64,000 bases of DNA. Origin: Paracoccus sp. S-4012 (GTDB taxonomy: Bacteria > Pseudomonadota > Alphaproteobacteria > Rhodobacterales > Rhodobacteraceae). Below, one piece after another: positions 26,335-36,339 of the stretch. Position numbers and translations under genes: made by a program. A model generated the notes under the pieces. It worked only from the letters and a program-made list of their open reading frames with translations, did no database searches and was not told the DNA's origin. The stretch spans positions 124,001-188,000 of the forward strand of contig NZ_WKKA01000001.1 in NCBI RefSeq assembly GCF_009674885.1. Reading direction: 5' to 3'. Each line of letters begins with the position of its first letter. Position 1 is the stretch's first letter.

Positions 26335-28550
26335 GCGATACCGTGCAGGTCGAGCGCCAGCAGAAGATGGACAGCCGCGAGGACACCGATTTCTTCGGCG
26401 GCACCGCGCAGGGCGTCCTCTCGACCGCGATGGACCGCCCGGACGGGCCGCAGAAGGTCACGGGCACCGCGACCTATGCCGACGAGGACCACCCGCCGGG
26501 CACCGTCTTCGGCTGGCTGGTGCGGGCCACCGTCACGCGCGGCTTCGTCACCGGGCTGAACACCGACGAACTGCGCGCCATGCCCGGCGTGCTGCTGGTC
26601 CTCCGCGACGACCGGCTGCTGAGGAACCCCGCGCAGGGGCAGGCGGGCCGCGCGCCGGTTCAGTTCAAGGGCGAGGTCGCCTACAAGGGCCAGCCGATCG
26701 CGCTCGTGGTGGCCGAGAGCTTCGAGCAGGCCCGCCACGCCGGGCTGGCGGCGAAGGCCGACTATCTCGACCGCGGCGGCAAGGCGGTGATCTGCCCTGA
26801 AGATGCCGAGTTCGAGACGCCGAAGGCCAAGCAGTCCTCCATGGGCGACCTCGACGCCGCCATGACGGCGGCCGCGCACCGGCTCGACGGCGAGTGGACC
26901 ACGCCCTCGATGAGCCATGTGGCGATGGAGCCGCACAGCGCGGTGGCCTGGTGGGAGGACGGCAAGCTGACGGTCCGCGCCAGCCAGCAGATGCTCAAGC
27001 ACAATGTCAAGGAACTGGCGGATTCGCTCGGCATCAGCCCGGCGATGGTCCGCATCCTCGCACCCTTCGTTGGTGGCGGCTTCGGCAGCAAGCTGGGGAT
27101 CAGCCACGAGTCGGTGGCGGCCGCCATCGCGGCGCGAAAGCTGGGCCGACCCGTCGCCGTGCCGCTGCACCGCCGTCAGGTCTGCGAGACGACCACGCGG
27201 CGCAGCGAGAGCCGGCAGCGCGTGCGCCTCTGCTGCGACAGGGACGGGGTGCTGACCGGGGTTGGACACGAGGTCTGGGTCTCGAACCTTCCCGGCGAGA
27301 CCTTTTCGGAGCCCGTCACCCAGTCCACCCCCTTCACCTATCGCGGCGAGAACCGCGAGATCGCCCACCATGTCGGCCGGCTGAACATCACCTGCGCGGG
27401 CTCCATGCGGGCGCCGGGCGAGGCGATCGGGGTGCCGGTGACGGAGGCCGCGATCGACGAGCTGGCCGAGATGGCGGGGATCGACCCCATCGAGTTCCGG
27501 TTGCGGAACATCCCCGAGGAGGACCCCTCGAAGGAGATCCCCTACAGCTCCAACCGCCTGGCCGACTGCCTGCGCCGGGGCGCCGAGCTTTTCGGCTGGT
27601 CCGAGCGCAAGCCCGCGGGCACGCGGCGCGAGGGCGAGTGGCTCATCGGCATGGGCATGGCGACCGCGGTGCGCGTCAACATGCTGCAGGAGAGCGAGGC
27701 CAGGGTCGTGCTGCTGCCCGACGGCAGCGCCCGGGTCGAGACCGACATGACCGACATCGGCACCGGCAGCTACTCGATCCTGACGCAGATCGCGGCGGAG
27801 GCGCTCGGCCTGCCTGCCGACCGCGTGACCACGGTGCTGGGCGACAGCGACCTGCCGCCCGCGGCCGGCTCGGGCGGCTCCTTCGGCGCGGCATCCTCGG
27901 GCAGTTCGGTGACGCTCGCCGCGCAGGCGGTGCGCGAGGAGCTGGCGAAACGCATGGGCGCCGACCCCGGCGAGCTGACACTGAAGGACGGCCACGCCAT
28001 CGCCGGCAACACGCGGCGCAGCCTGCCCGACCTGCTCGGCGGCGAGGCCATCGAGGGCAAGGGCACGATCAAGCCCGGCAGCAACGCCAGGTCGGTGCGT
28101 CAGGCAAGCTGGGGGGCGCAGTTCGCGGAGGTCGCGGTCAGCGCGGTCACCGGCGAGGTGCAGGTGCGGCGCATGGCGGCCGTCTTTGCCGCCGGGCGGG
28201 TGCTGAACCCCAAGACCGCGCGCTCGCAATGCATCGGCGGCATGGTCTTCGGGATCGGCTCGGCCCTGACCGAGGAATCGCATTACGACCGGCGCGACGG
28301 CAGCTTCGTCAACCGCGACCTCGCCGAGTACAAGATCCCCGCCAATCTCGACGTGCCGAAGATCGAGATCGAGTTCCTGGAGGACCGCGACGCCTGGGCC
28401 AACCCCATGCAGGCCAAGGGGATCGGCGAGGTGGCGGTCTGCGGCACCGCGGGCGCGATCCTGAACGCGATTGCCAACGCCACGGGGGTGCGGTTCCGTC
28501 ATCTTCCGGTTACGCTGGACAAGGTGATCGCCGCCCTGCCGCGCCCCTGA
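26331..28550 (+). CDS. paoC: Molybdopterin-binding subunit of PaoABC-type aldehyde oxidoreductase (YagR-like)
   Basis: A 739-residue catalytic subunit with the family landmarks GTATYADE near the N-terminus, [33 protein letters not shown] and a C-terminal [10 protein letters not shown] whose E700 is the catalytic base. It binds the molybdenum cofactor (cytosine dinucleotide form in this family). Homologues oxidise a broad range of aromatic aldehydes and protect cells from them. The length is close to E. coli PaoC (732). No dedicated PaoD/XdhC gene follows; the XdhC at 2211 or one elsewhere would have to serve. Confidence 0.93.
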   Translation: MSDTVQVERQQKMDSREDTDFFGGTAQGVLSTAMDRPDGPQKVTGTATYADEDHPPGTVFGWLVRATVTRGFVTGLNTDELRAMPGVLLVLRDDRLLRNPAQGQAGRAPVQFKGEVAYKGQPIALVVAESFEQARHAGLAAKADYLDRGGKAVICPEDAEFETPKAKQSSMGDLDAAMTAAAHRLDGEWTTPSMSHVAMEPHSAVAWWEDGKLTVRASQQMLKHNVKELADSLGISPAMVRILAPFVGGGFGSKLGISHESVAAAIAARKLGRPVAVPLHRRQVCETTTRRSESRQRVRLCCDRDGVLTGVGHEVWVSNLPGETFSEPVTQSTPFTYRGENREIAHHVGRLNITCAGSMRAPGEAIGVPVTEAAIDELAEMAGIDPIEFRLRNIPEEDPSKEIPYSSNRLADCLRRGAELFGWSERKPAGTRREGEWLIGMGMATAVRVNMLQESEARVVLLPDGSARVETDMTDIGTGSYSILTQIAAEALGLPADRVTTVLGDSDLPPAAGSGGSFGAASSGSSVTLAAQAVREELAKRMGADPGELTLKDGHAIAGNTRRSLPDLLGGEAIEGKGTIKPGSNARSVRQASWGAQFAEVAVSAVTGEVQVRRMAAVFAAGRVLNPKTARSQCIGGMVFGIGSALTEESHYDRRDGSFVNRDLAEYKIPANLDVPKIEIEFLEDRDAWANPMQAKGIGEVAVCGTAGAILNAIANATGVRFRHLPVTLDKVIAALPRP

Positions 28551-28585
28551 GGGCTGCCGAGGCGGTCCGACAGGGAGGCCTGCCC

Positions 28586-30931
28586 GTGAACATCGCCCAA
28601 CTCGACGCCCGCGCGGCGGCCGATTCGCTGCCCGCGCCGCGGCATCCGCAGGTGGTGACGCATTGGGGCCTCTACCGGGCGGTGATGGAGGAAGGCCGGG
28701 CCGTGGGGGTGCGGCCGTTCGACGGCGACGTCGCCCCCTCGGCTATCGGGTTGGATTTGATCGCCGACCGCCTCGCGCCCGCGCGCATCACGGCCCCGGC
28801 GGTGCGGCAGTCGTTCCTCGAAGGGCGGCGCGGCGGCTTGCGGGGGGCCGAGCCGTTCGTGGAGGTGGGTTGGGACACCGCACTCGACCTCGCGGCCGGG
28901 GAACTGGACCGGGTGCGCCGCGAGCATGGCAACGGCGCCATCTATGGCGGCTCCTACGGCTGGGGCAGCGCCGGGCGCTTCCACCACGCGCAGAGCCAGC
29001 TGCACCGCTTCCTTAACTGCATCGGCGGCTACGTCGCCTCGCGCCAGAACTACAGCTTCGCGGCGGGCGACGTGATCCTGCCGCATGTGATCGGCTCGTC
29101 GGACGGCCTCGCCACGCATCACACGCCCTGGCGACTGATCGCGGGCGAGGCGGAACTGGTCCTCTGCTTCGGCGGGTTGCCGGAACGGAACGCGCAGGTG
29201 AGTTCCGGTGGCATGGCGCGGCACGAGGCGGCTCCGGCGCTCGCGGGCATCCGCGCGGCGGGCGGGCGGTTCGTGAACATATCGCCGATCCGCGACGACA
29301 TGGGCGAGGCGCTCGGAGCCGAGTGGCTGGCGATCCGGCCCGGCAGCGACACGGCGCTGATGCTGGCGCTCGCGCATGTGCTGATCGCTGAGGGGCGGGT
29401 GGACCGCGCCTTCCTTGCGCGCTGCACGACCGGCTTCGACCGGCTCGAGGCCTACATCATGGGCGGCGACGAGCCGCGCAGCCCCGAATGGGCCGAGCCG
29501 CTCACCGGCATCCCCGCCGCCCGCATCCGCGATCTCGCGCGCGAGATGGCATCCTCGCGGACCTTCATCACCGCCGCCTGGTCGCTGCAACGCGCGCGGC
29601 ATGGTGAGCAGCCCTACTGGATGGCCGTGGCGCTCGCCGCGATGCTGGGCGGGATCGGGCTGCCGGGGCAGGGCTTCGGCTTCGGCTACATGTCGTCGGG
29701 CGGCATCGGCCAGCCGCGGCCGCAGCTCCGCTGGCCCTCGCTGCCGCAGGGGCGGAACCTCGTCGCGGACTTCATCCCGGTGGCGCGGATCGCCGACATG
29801 CTGCTGCATCCCGGCGAGCCCTATGACTACGACGGCGAGCGGCGGGCCTATCCCGACATCCGCCTCGTCTACTGGTGCGGCGGCAACCCCTTCCACCACC
29901 ACCAGGACCTGCACCGGCTGCGGCAGGCGTGGTCGCGGCCCGAATGCGTGATCGTGCAGGACAGCTGGTGGACCGCGAGTGCGCGCCACGCCGACATCGT
30001 GCTGCCCGCCTCGACCTTCCTCGAGCGCAACGACATCGCCGCCTCCGGCCGCGAGTCCTTCATCGCCGCCTCGCACAAGCTCTTCGATGCGCCGGAAGGG
30101 GTGCGCGACGATTTCGACATCTTCCGCGGCCTCGCCGTGCGACTCGGCGCGGAGCCGGGCTTCAGCGAGGGGCTGGACGAGGCCGCCTGGGTGCGGCGCC
30201 TCTACGACGAGGCGCGGGCGCGGGTCGCGGCCATCGGCCAGTCGCTGCCGGAGTTCGACGCGTTCTGGACCGGCGAGGGGCTTGTGGAACTGACCGTGCC
30301 GGAGGCCGACGACCCGTCGCTGCTGGCCGGGTTCCGCGCCGACCCGGAGGCGCATCCGCTCGGCACCCCCTCGGGCCTGATCGAGCTTGCCTCGGAGCGG
30401 ATCGCAAGCTTCGGCTATGACGACTGCCGCGGCCATCCGGTCTGGCTGGAGCCGGAGGAATGGCTCGGCGCCCCCTTGGCCGCGCGTTTCCCGCTGCACC
30501 TGCTCTCGAACCAGCCCACGCGGACGCTGCACGCGCAGTGGGACCACGGGCGGCATGCGCGCGCCGACCGGCCCGGCGGGCGGCCGCCGGTGCGGCTGCA
30601 TCCCGACGATGCCGCCGCGCGGGGGATCGCCGAGGGCGATCTGGTGCGGGTGTTCAACGAGCGTGGCACGGCGCTCGCCTCGGCCCGGCTCTCGGATGCG
30701 CTGCGGCCCGGCGTGGTGCAGATGACCACCGGGCCGTGGTTCGACCCGGAAGGTCCGGAGGCAATCGGCGGGATCGACCGCAACGGCAACCCGAACACGC
30801 TGACCCCCGACCGCGCCACCTCGCGGCTATCGCAGGCGCCGGGGCCGAACAGTTGTCTGGTGGATGTGGCGCGCTTTGAGGGTGCCGCGCCGGACGTCCG
30901 GGTCTATGAACCCCCGGTGATCCTGCGCTGA
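28586..30931 (+). CDS. BisC/DMSO reductase family molybdoenzyme
   Basis: A 781-residue bis-MGD molybdoenzyme. GGSYGWGSAGRFHH carries the presumed molybdenum-ligating serine S128, as in DMSO/TMAO/biotin sulfoxide reductases. No signal peptide and no N-terminal 4Fe-4S motif are present, so it should be a cytoplasmic BisC-like reductase of S- or N-oxides (biotin sulfoxide, methionine sulfoxide). The GTG at 28586 follows agggagg with a seven-base gap. It is 35 bases after paoC and likely co-transcribed, although the two enzymes need different cofactor forms (MCD and bis-MGD). Confidence 0.88.
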   Translation: MNIAQLDARAAADSLPAPRHPQVVTHWGLYRAVMEEGRAVGVRPFDGDVAPSAIGLDLIADRLAPARITAPAVRQSFLEGRRGGLRGAEPFVEVGWDTALDLAAGELDRVRREHGNGAIYGGSYGWGSAGRFHHAQSQLHRFLNCIGGYVASRQNYSFAAGDVILPHVIGSSDGLATHHTPWRLIAGEAELVLCFGGLPERNAQVSSGGMARHEAAPALAGIRAAGGRFVNISPIRDDMGEALGAEWLAIRPGSDTALMLALAHVLIAEGRVDRAFLARCTTGFDRLEAYIMGGDEPRSPEWAEPLTGIPAARIRDLAREMASSRTFITAAWSLQRARHGEQPYWMAVALAAMLGGIGLPGQGFGFGYMSSGGIGQPRPQLRWPSLPQGRNLVADFIPVARIADMLLHPGEPYDYDGERRAYPDIRLVYWCGGNPFHHHQDLHRLRQAWSRPECVIVQDSWWTASARHADIVLPASTFLERNDIAASGRESFIAASHKLFDAPEGVRDDFDIFRGLAVRLGAEPGFSEGLDEAAWVRRLYDEARARVAAIGQSLPEFDAFWTGEGLVELTVPEADDPSLLAGFRADPEAHPLGTPSGLIELASERIASFGYDDCRGHPVWLEPEEWLGAPLAARFPLHLLSNQPTRTLHAQWDHGRHARADRPGGRPPVRLHPDDAAARGIAEGDLVRVFNERGTALASARLSDALRPGVVQMTTGPWFDPEGPEAIGGIDRNGNPNTLTPDRATSRLSQAPGPNSCLVDVARFEGAAPDVRVYEPPVILR

Positions 30932-31693
30932 CTACGCGTCCGCCTCGCGGCGCAGCGCGGGGAGGCCAACGCCCGCGGCCTCGAAGCCGCCGTCCACAGC
31001 CAGCGTCTGGCCGGTGATAAAGCTTGCCGCCTCCGAGCACAGGAACACGATCGCCTCGGCGATCTCGCGCGCCTCGCCGTAGCGGTTGAGCGGGATCGCG
31101 TCGTAATAAGCGGCTATGATCTCGGGCGCGTGGACCGCCATCGCGAGCTTGGTGCGGACCGGGCCGGGGGCGACGCAGTTCACGCGAATGCCGTGCTCGC
31201 CCAGTTCGACCGCGTGCTGCTTGGTCAGGTGGATCACGGCGGCCTTGGAGGTGCCGTAGGCCACCCGCAGCGTCGAGGCCCGCAGCCCCGAGATCGAGGC
31301 GATGTTGACGATCGCGCCCTTGGTCTCGCTCAGCGCCGGGATCAGCGCCTGGGTGCAGAGGAACACGCCGTCGAGATTCGTCTCCATCACCTCGCGCCAC
31401 TGCTCGAACGCGGTCTGCCCGACCCGCGAAAACAGCGCCACGCCCGCATTGTTCACGAGCGCGTCGATGCGGCCGAAGCGGGTGGTCGCCTCGGCCACCA
31501 TGCGCTCCACCTGCTCGGGGATGGAGACATCCGCGACCACCGGCAGCACGCTCTGCCGCTCGCCCGAGGCGAGGCCCAGTTCGTCGCCGTCGCGGTCCAC
31601 CATCACGACCTGCCAGCCGCGTTCAAGGAAGATGTCGGTCGCGGCGAGGCCGATGCCGCGCGCGGCGCCGGTGACGAGGGCGGTCTTGGTCAT
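30932..31693 (-). CDS. SDR family oxidoreductase (last gene of the eleven-gene operon)
   Basis: A 253-residue classical SDR with TGAARGIG, NNAG, the catalytic serine in IASISGLRAS and YGTSKAAV for YxxxK. The C-terminal GQTLAVDGGF is standard. It overlaps the tandem-PPC gene by ATGA and ends directly against the convergent BisC-like gene. In the context of a CoA ligase and thiolase it may act as a hydroxyacyl-CoA dehydrogenase, or as a second dihydrodiol dehydrogenase for the Rieske oxygenase product. Sequence alone does not decide. Confidence 0.9.
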   Translation of the reverse strand: MTKTALVTGAARGIGLAATDIFLERGWQVVMVDRDGDELGLASGERQSVLPVVADVSIPEQVERMVAEATTRFGRIDALVNNAGVALFSRVGQTAFEQWREVMETNLDGVFLCTQALIPALSETKGAIVNIASISGLRASTLRVAYGTSKAAVIHLTKQHAVELGEHGIRVNCVAPGPVRTKLAMAVHAPEIIAAYYDAIPLNRYGEAREIAEAIVFLCSEAASFITGQTLAVDGGFEAAGVGLPALRREADA

Positions 31694-32520
31694 GGGGCCT
31701 CTACGGGTTCGATCAGGAGTTCGAGGGTGACGCCGACCGGATTGCCGCCGCGCGCGAGGATGCCTGCGGCGATGCGGCCGTCGATGTCCACGACCTCGAT
31801 TGGCAGATGCGCGCGGCCGCCGGTCACGCGGGCGTCGCGGAACATGAGTTCGGTCGCGTGGCAGTCCATGCGGCTGCCGTCCGCAAAGCGGATGTGGTCG
31901 ATGGAGCCGACGCCGTGGATGCGGGCGTCGAAGATGCCGTGGGCGGCGCACAGGGTTTCGATGCCCGCGGTCACGTCCTCGCCGGGCAGGATGCGGGCGA
32001 TCAGACCGGAGGCAGGCGCGCCGCCCTGCGGCTGAAAGAGGGTGAAGGCGGTTTCCTCGTCCGGCAGGGCCTCGAACCATGCGTCTCGCGCGCCAAGACC
32101 CGTGACGGGTGCATCCTCGGTCAGCACGGAATCGAGCGGCAGCAGGTGGCCCATGCGCACCTCGCCGCGCCCCTGCCAGATGCCGTGGCAATGCAGGAAA
32201 CTCGCGCCCTCCTTCTGGCCCACGACGGCCGTAGCGCGGAGGATCGTAGCGCGGCCGAGTTCGTGCGTCTCGCTATACCACGCGCCATGCACCCCGTCGG
32301 TCGCATGCGCGGGCAGCACATAGCGCAGCGGCGCGCAGCCGACCCGGTCGAGCGACACCATGCCGCCCTTGCAACCGGCGGCCTCGAACAGCGCCGCCAC
32401 CCCCTCCATCACCGTCCGTCGGGCCGGCAGCGTGCCCGCCACCGGCACGAGCCGCGTCCGCCGCGCCTGCACCCGCTCGGCCGCGCGCGGCCCCGGATGG
32501 ATCATCCTCAACCCGCTCAT
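31690..32520 (-). CDS. Tandem PPC/DUF296 domain protein of unknown function
   Basis: A 276-residue cytoplasmic protein that reads as two PPC-like domains. The first (about 20-135) includes GCKGGMVSLDRV, FLHCHGIWQGRGE and MGHLLPLDSV; the second (about 160-272) includes LIARILPGEDVTAGIETL, HGVGSIDHIRF and VVDIDGRIAAGIL. The HxH of the first domain and similar polar positions could bind a metal or small ligand, but no activity is known for this family. It is translationally coupled on both sides (ATGA) to an acyl-CoA ligase and an SDR, which argues for a metabolic rather than DNA-binding role. Confidence 0.78.
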   Translation of the reverse strand: MSGLRMIHPGPRAAERVQARRTRLVPVAGTLPARRTVMEGVAALFEAAGCKGGMVSLDRVGCAPLRYVLPAHATDGVHGAWYSETHELGRATILRATAVVGQKEGASFLHCHGIWQGRGEVRMGHLLPLDSVLTEDAPVTGLGARDAWFEALPDEETAFTLFQPQGGAPASGLIARILPGEDVTAGIETLCAAHGIFDARIHGVGSIDHIRFADGSRMDCHATELMFRDARVTGGRAHLPIEVVDIDGRIAAGILARGGNPVGVTLELLIEPVEAP

Positions 32521-34091
32521 GCGTCCTCTGCAAGCCCGCGAGCCATGATCTCGTCGCGGATCATCTTCTTGGTGATCTTGCCATAGGCCGATTTCGGCAG
32601 CCCCTCCCAGATGAGGAACCGCCGCGGCAGCTTGTAGCGCGACAGCTTGCCGTCGAGGAACGCGGCTATGGCCGCCTCGTCCAGCCGCGCGCCGTGGCGG
32701 GGCACGCAGACCGCCCAGCCGACCTCGCCCCAGATACGGTCGGGCATGCCCAGTACCGCGACCTCGGCCACGTCCGGGTGCGTGAGGATCTTCTCCTCGA
32801 TCTCGCGCGGATAGACGTTGGAGCCGCCAGAGATGAACATGTCCGACTGCCGCCCCGTGATGTAGACGAAACCCTCCGCGTCCATGTGGCCGAGGTCGCC
32901 GGTGCGGAACCAGCCGTCGCGGAAGCTCTTGGCGTTGGCGTCCGGGTTCTGCCAGTAGCCGGCGAAGACGGCGGCGCCGATGACGCAGATCTCGCCGGTT
33001 TCGCCGGGGGCGAGTTCGCGGCCGGTGTCGTCCTGGATCTGGACCTCGACGCCGGTGCGGGGATAGCCGCAGGTGCCGATGCGGGCGCGCTCGCCGTCCT
33101 CGGGTTCGTGCAGCCACGGCGGCAGGACGGTGATGTTGCCGGTCACTTCGCCGAGGCCGAAATACTGGACCAGCACCGGGCCGAGCGTGGCAAGCGCGCG
33201 CTTCTGGTCCTCGCGATACATGGGCGAGCCCGCGTAGATCACGTAGCGCAGCGAGGAGGTGTCAGCGCGCGCAGCCGAGGGATGCTCGACCAGCAGTTTC
33301 AGGATCGTCGGCACCGTGAACATGGTCGAGACGCGCCATTCCTCGACCAGCCGCCACACGGTCTCCACGTCGAACTTGTCGGACGGCATCAGCACTGTCT
33401 TCACGCCGCGCGCCACCTGCGTGAGCTGATGCACCCCCGCGCCATGCGAGAGCGGCGCCACGACCAGCGAGGCGTCCTCGGGCGTCAGGCCAGGCATCAG
33501 GTCGGCGAGGTGGTTCGTCACCACGAAGGCCATCTGCCCATGCGTCAGGACCGAGGCCTTGGGCCGCCCGGTGGTGCCGGAGGTGAAGAAGAACCAGCAG
33601 GGATCGTCGCGGTCCACCGCCGCGACCTCCGGGCGGCGGCCCATGAAGTCGTCGGTCAGGGCCTCGACGGATGGGCCGAAGGCGGATTCGCCGAAGGACA
33701 GGGTGAACTCGACGCCCGGGCAGGCGGCGGCGTGGTCGGGGAAGGCGGCGTTGCAGACCATGCCGCGCGCGCCGGAGGCCTCGGCCTGATAGGCCACCTC
33801 CTCCGGCGTCTGGCGGAAGTTCGCGGGCACCCAGACGCCGCCCGCGCGCCAGACGGCGAACATCGCCTGCATCATCTCCATGCAGTTCTGCGACTGGCAG
33901 AGGACGCGGTCGCCTTTCGTGAGCCCGAACCGCTCCTGCAAGGCCGCGGCGAGGGCGTCGGTGCGGGCCTCGAACTCGGCCCAGGTCCAGCGACGCTCGC
34001 CCATGACGAGGGCGATGTCGTCCGGCAGCCGGCGGGCGGACTGCGTGAGGAACGTGGCAAGGTTCATCACCCGCGTGGAGACCGGCGTCAT
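32517..34091 (-). CDS. Acyl-CoA/aryl-CoA ligase (AMP-binding family)
   Basis: A 524-residue ANL-superfamily ligase. The phosphate loop FFTSGTTGRPKAS and the late WFRTGDLGHMDAEGFVYITGR (hinge aspartate region) are intact, and the terminal KSAYGKITKK carries the catalytic lysine. It activates a carboxylic acid with ATP and CoA. ATG 34091 overlaps the thiolase stop (ATGA); an internal ATG at 34067 is an alternative. In this operon it would activate the imported or oxygenated acid. The substrate class (aromatic, phenylpropenoid or aliphatic) is not evident. Confidence 0.9.
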   Translation of the reverse strand: MTPVSTRVMNLATFLTQSARRLPDDIALVMGERRWTWAEFEARTDALAAALQERFGLTKGDRVLCQSQNCMEMMQAMFAVWRAGGVWVPANFRQTPEEVAYQAEASGARGMVCNAAFPDHAAACPGVEFTLSFGESAFGPSVEALTDDFMGRRPEVAAVDRDDPCWFFFTSGTTGRPKASVLTHGQMAFVVTNHLADLMPGLTPEDASLVVAPLSHGAGVHQLTQVARGVKTVLMPSDKFDVETVWRLVEEWRVSTMFTVPTILKLLVEHPSAARADTSSLRYVIYAGSPMYREDQKRALATLGPVLVQYFGLGEVTGNITVLPPWLHEPEDGERARIGTCGYPRTGVEVQIQDDTGRELAPGETGEICVIGAAVFAGYWQNPDANAKSFRDGWFRTGDLGHMDAEGFVYITGRQSDMFISGGSNVYPREIEEKILTHPDVAEVAVLGMPDRIWGEVGWAVCVPRHGARLDEAAIAAFLDGKLSRYKLPRRFLIWEGLPKSAYGKITKKMIRDEIMARGLAEDA

Positions 34092-35254
34092 TTCACGCGC
34101 TCGAGGATCGAGCAGTAGTTGGCCACCGCCGCCCCGCCCATGTTGAACACGCCCGCGAGCTTCGCGTCCGGCACCTGCATCGCGCCCGCCTCGCCCGCAA
34201 GCTGCATCGCCGCCATGACGTGCTGGCTGACGCCGGTCGCGCCGATCGGGTGGCCGCGCGACTTCAGCCCGCCCGAGGGGTTCACCGGCAGCTGGCCGTC
34301 CATGCGCGTGGTGCCCTCGCGCACGACCTTCCAGCCCTCGCCGGGGGCGGCGAGGCCCATCGCCTCGTATTCGATCATCTCGGCGATGGTGAAGCAGTCG
34401 TGGGTCTCCACGAGGTCGAGGTCCATGATGCCGACCCCCGCCTGCGAGAGCGCATCGGCCCAGGCGCGGTGCGCGCCCTCGAAGGCGATCGGGTCGCGGC
34501 GGGATAGCGCCAGCATGTCCCCCGCCTGCGCCCGGGCGCGGAAGCGGATCGCGCGGGCGAGGCCAGCGGCGGTCTCCGCATCGGCCAGCACGATCGCCGC
34601 CGCGCCGTCCGAGATCAGCGAGCAGTCGGTGCGCCTGAGCGGCCCGGCCACGCGGGGGTTCTTGTCGGAGGGCGTGTTGCAGAACTCGACCGAGAAATCC
34701 TTCTGCATGTGGGCGTAGGGGTTGCGGGTGCCGTTCGCGTGGTTCTTGGCGGCGATCATGGCGAGCTCCTCGGAGCGGTCGCCGTATCGCTGGAAATAGG
34801 TGTTGGCGATCTGGCCGAAGACGCCCGCGAAGCCGCCCTCGCCCGCCTCCTCGGGGACGTAGCTGGCGGCCAGAAGGATGTCGCCGACCTCGGCCACCGG
34901 GGTCGCGGTCATCTTCTCGGCCCCGATCACGAGCGCGACCTTGCCGCGGCCCGAAGCGATGAAGTCGGCGGCCGCGTAGAGCGCGGCCGAGCCGGTGGCG
35001 CAGGCGTTCTCAGTCCGCATGAAGGGCACGCCCGTAAGCTCCGGCGTCCCCATCGCCACTAATGCGCCCTGAAAATCCTGACGCGCGAAGCCGTTGTTCC
35101 AGACGCCGACGAAGATGCCGTCCACGTCGCCCGCAGCCAGGCCCGAATGGTCGAGCGCCGGGGTGGCGACCTCGGCCATCAGCGCCATGGTGTCGGGCGC
35201 TTCGGACTTGCCGAAGCGGGTATGCGCCCAGCCGACGATCAGGGGCTCGGTCAT
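34088..35254 (-). CDS. SCP2-type thiolase family protein
   Basis: A 388-residue thiolase-fold protein of the SCP-x/PaaJ-distant group. The acyl-accepting cysteine is C85 in NACATGSAAL. VETHDCFTIAEMI and the C-terminal GGLKSRGHPIGATG are present. The typical C-terminal second cysteine motif (CxG) is replaced by NMGGAAVANYCS, as in other SCP2-type members, some of which act as aldolases rather than thiolases. Aaggaga precedes the ATG. The partner DUF35/OB-fold protein often found with such enzymes is absent here. Confidence 0.88.
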   Translation of the reverse strand: MTEPLIVGWAHTRFGKSEAPDTMALMAEVATPALDHSGLAAGDVDGIFVGVWNNGFARQDFQGALVAMGTPELTGVPFMRTENACATGSAALYAAADFIASGRGKVALVIGAEKMTATPVAEVGDILLAASYVPEEAGEGGFAGVFGQIANTYFQRYGDRSEELAMIAAKNHANGTRNPYAHMQKDFSVEFCNTPSDKNPRVAGPLRRTDCSLISDGAAAIVLADAETAAGLARAIRFRARAQAGDMLALSRRDPIAFEGAHRAWADALSQAGVGIMDLDLVETHDCFTIAEMIEYEAMGLAAPGEGWKVVREGTTRMDGQLPVNPSGGLKSRGHPIGATGVSQHVMAAMQLAGEAGAMQVPDAKLAGVFNMGGAAVANYCSILERVK

Positions 35255-35306
35255 GGCTTCTCTCCTTGAATGGGGGGCCGCGGCGTCACCGCGGCCCCGT
35301 CGGGCA

Positions 35307-36323
35307 TCAGGCGAGCGGACGGCCCACAGCGGCCTCGAGGATCGCCCAGGCCTCGTCGCCATAGTTCTTCTTCCACTCGGCATAGAAGCCCACGTCGCGC
35401 AGCTTCTGCTCGAAGGGCACGGGATCGACCTCGTTGAAGACAAAGCCCTCGGCCTCAAGGTCGTCCCGCAGCGTCTGGTTCATCGCCATGACGTCGGCCC
35501 GCTGGTTCATGCCGGCCTCGTTGAAATGCTTCGCGACGATCTCCTGCAGGTCCTCGGGCAGCGCCTGCCATGCGCGGCGGTTGCCGAGCAGCCAGAAGCC
35601 GTCCCACATGTGGTTGGTCATCGAGGCGAACTCCTGCACCTCCCACAGCTTCGCGGTCTGCATGATCGCCAGTGGGTTCTCCTGCCCGTCCACGACGCCG
35701 GTCTGCAGCGCCGAATAGACCTCGGCGAAGTTGATCGAGGTGGGGGCCGCGCCGAAGGCGGTGAACATCGAGGTCCAGAGGGGCGAGACGGGCACGCGGA
35801 TCTTGAAGCCCTCGAAATCCTCCGGCGTCACGATCGGCCGGGTCGAGGAGGTCGTCTGGCGGAAGCCGTTGTCCCAGATCCTGTCCATCACCACGAGGCC
35901 GGCCTTCTCGATCTCGCTGCGCTCGTAGGCGCCCAGATCGCCGTCCATCGCGCTCCAGACGGTATCGTAGTCGGGGAAGGCGAAGCCCACGCCGTTGATC
36001 GAGGCGTTCGGGACCAGGGTCGAAAGAATGATCGGCGAGAGCAGGAAGAACTCCACGCCGCCCGCGCGAAGCTGGCTCAGCACGTCCGTATCGGCGCCCA
36101 GTTGGTTCGAGGGGAACACCTGCACATCTACCCTTCCGCCCGATTCCTCGGCGATGGCCGCCACCGCCTCGGCCGCGCGAATGTTGGTCGGATGCGTCAT
36201 CGGCTGGTTGTTGGCCAGCTTCATCGTGAACTCGGCCGCGCGGGCGGCACCCGGACGGATGAAGGGCGCGGCGAGGGCGCCGGCGGCGGCCCCCATCAGG
36301 ATCGTGCGGCGGTTCAGGATCAT
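35307..36323 (-). CDS. dctP: TRAP transporter substrate-binding protein DctP
   Basis: A 338-residue periplasmic binding protein with a twin-arginine-like signal (NRRTILMG...AARAAEF). The DctP landmarks GFKIRVP and SLIDGQEN-like VVDGQENPLA are visible, including the arginine that pairs with the substrate carboxylate. It follows the fused permease by 16 bases. The ligand should therefore be a carboxylate, presumably the growth substrate of the surrounding Rieske/CoA pathway. Confidence 0.92.
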   Translation of the reverse strand: MILNRRTILMGAAAGALAAPFIRPGAARAAEFTMKLANNQPMTHPTNIRAAEAVAAIAEESGGRVDVQVFPSNQLGADTDVLSQLRAGGVEFFLLSPIILSTLVPNASINGVGFAFPDYDTVWSAMDGDLGAYERSEIEKAGLVVMDRIWDNGFRQTTSSTRPIVTPEDFEGFKIRVPVSPLWTSMFTAFGAAPTSINFAEVYSALQTGVVDGQENPLAIMQTAKLWEVQEFASMTNHMWDGFWLLGNRRAWQALPEDLQEIVAKHFNEAGMNQRADVMAMNQTLRDDLEAEGFVFNEVDPVPFEQKLRDVGFYAEWKKNYGDEAWAILEAAVGRPLA

Positions 36324-36339
36324 GGCTCTGGTTTCCTCC

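Noticed and set aside
26052..28502. An 816-codon minus-strand open frame opposite paoC
   Set aside because: Antisense shadow; the plus-strand frame has complete molybdenum hydroxylase motifs.
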